DNA of 5,631 nucleotides from Propionibacterium sp. GTDB taxonomy: Bacteria > Actinomycetota > Actinomycetes > Propionibacteriales > Propionibacteriaceae. The stretch is from NCBI GenBank assembly GCA_012837465.1, contig DURG01000062.1:1-5631 (forward strand), given 5' to 3'. The notes beneath the pieces were generated by a model, which worked only from the letters and a program-made list of their open reading frames with translations, was not told where the DNA came from and did no database searches. This document shows, piece by piece, positions 5,559 to 5,631 of the stretch (position 1 is the stretch's first letter; every line of letters starts with the position of its first letter). The position numbers were made by a program, and so were the translations under genes.

Positions 5559-5631
5559 GTTGGCGCGGAGGGGCTGAGCGTTGGCGCGGAGGGGCTGAGC
5601 GTTGGCGCGGAGGGCTGAGTGTTGGCGCCGA
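5559..5631 (-). repeat. Right repeat array, 20-21-bp repeats, inverted relative to the left array
   Basis: Units start at 5559, 5580 and 5601 and a partial fourth at 5621 is cut by the window end. The first two units are identical 21-mers made of GTTGGCGCGGAG then GGGCTGAGC; the third has lost one G and ends in T. The reverse complement of a unit contains GCGCCAACGCTCA, sharing the exact 11-bp GCGCCAACGCT with the left array. No coding frame with a recognisable product spans this stretch. Confidence 0.85.

Noticed and set aside
5549..5560. Small inverted repeat ACGAA-TC-TTCGT
   Set aside because: Two-base loop is too small for an RNA hairpin, and a 5-bp arm pair is easily found by chance.
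5425..5631. CRISPR array
   Set aside because: The repeats are directly adjacent with no unique 30-40-bp spacers, occur in two opposite orientations, and there are no cas genes.

Overview
The window is GC-rich and densely coding, with G/C-ending codons, GTG starts and short intergenic gaps. The gene content (a GlnA2-type glutamine synthetase, a DUF2510 membrane protein, an N-terminally extended MapB-type methionine aminopeptidase and a bacterial type A RNase P RNA) points to a chromosomal segment of a high-GC actinobacterium. A Propionibacteriaceae-like host is my best guess, but this is inference from style and protein resemblance, not a search.

Layout: (1) Positions 1-141 hold the possible last codons of an upstream gene, then two tandem 11-bp GTTCA repeats that look like a PhoP (PHO) box. 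(2) 142-1851 (+) encodes a secreted beta-propeller-like 'choice-of-anchor I' protein. (3) A GC-rich hairpin at 1864-1903 separates it from the convergent glnA gene at 1911-3236 (-). (4) An 85-bp divergent gap at 3237-3321 holds an imperfect TGTTAC/GTGACA inverted repeat, reminiscent of a GlnR site, and a -10 hexamer for the next gene. (5) 3322-4167 (+) encodes a DUF2510 single-pass membrane protein with an unrecognised extracytoplasmic domain. (6) 4183-5031 (+) encodes type I methionine aminopeptidase. (7) 5052-5420 (+) is rnpB, with a clear TATAGT -10 box just after the map stop codon. (8) 5421-5631 is non-coding: two short repeat arrays sharing a GCGCCAAC core, in opposite orientations, around a perfect 12-bp hairpin terminator; the right array runs off the window.

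How the parts may work together: the secreted protein is plausibly a phosphate-starvation gene because of its PHO box. GlnA2 belongs to nitrogen or polyamine metabolism. Map and RNase P are housekeeping functions (N-terminal Met removal and tRNA 5' maturation). Both plus-strand genes after glnA seem to carry their own -10 element 7-8 nt before the start codon, which suggests leaderless transcripts rather than one operon. I see no phage, IS, CRISPR or defence genes. The most unusual non-coding signals are the opposed repeat arrays after rnpB and the PHO box.
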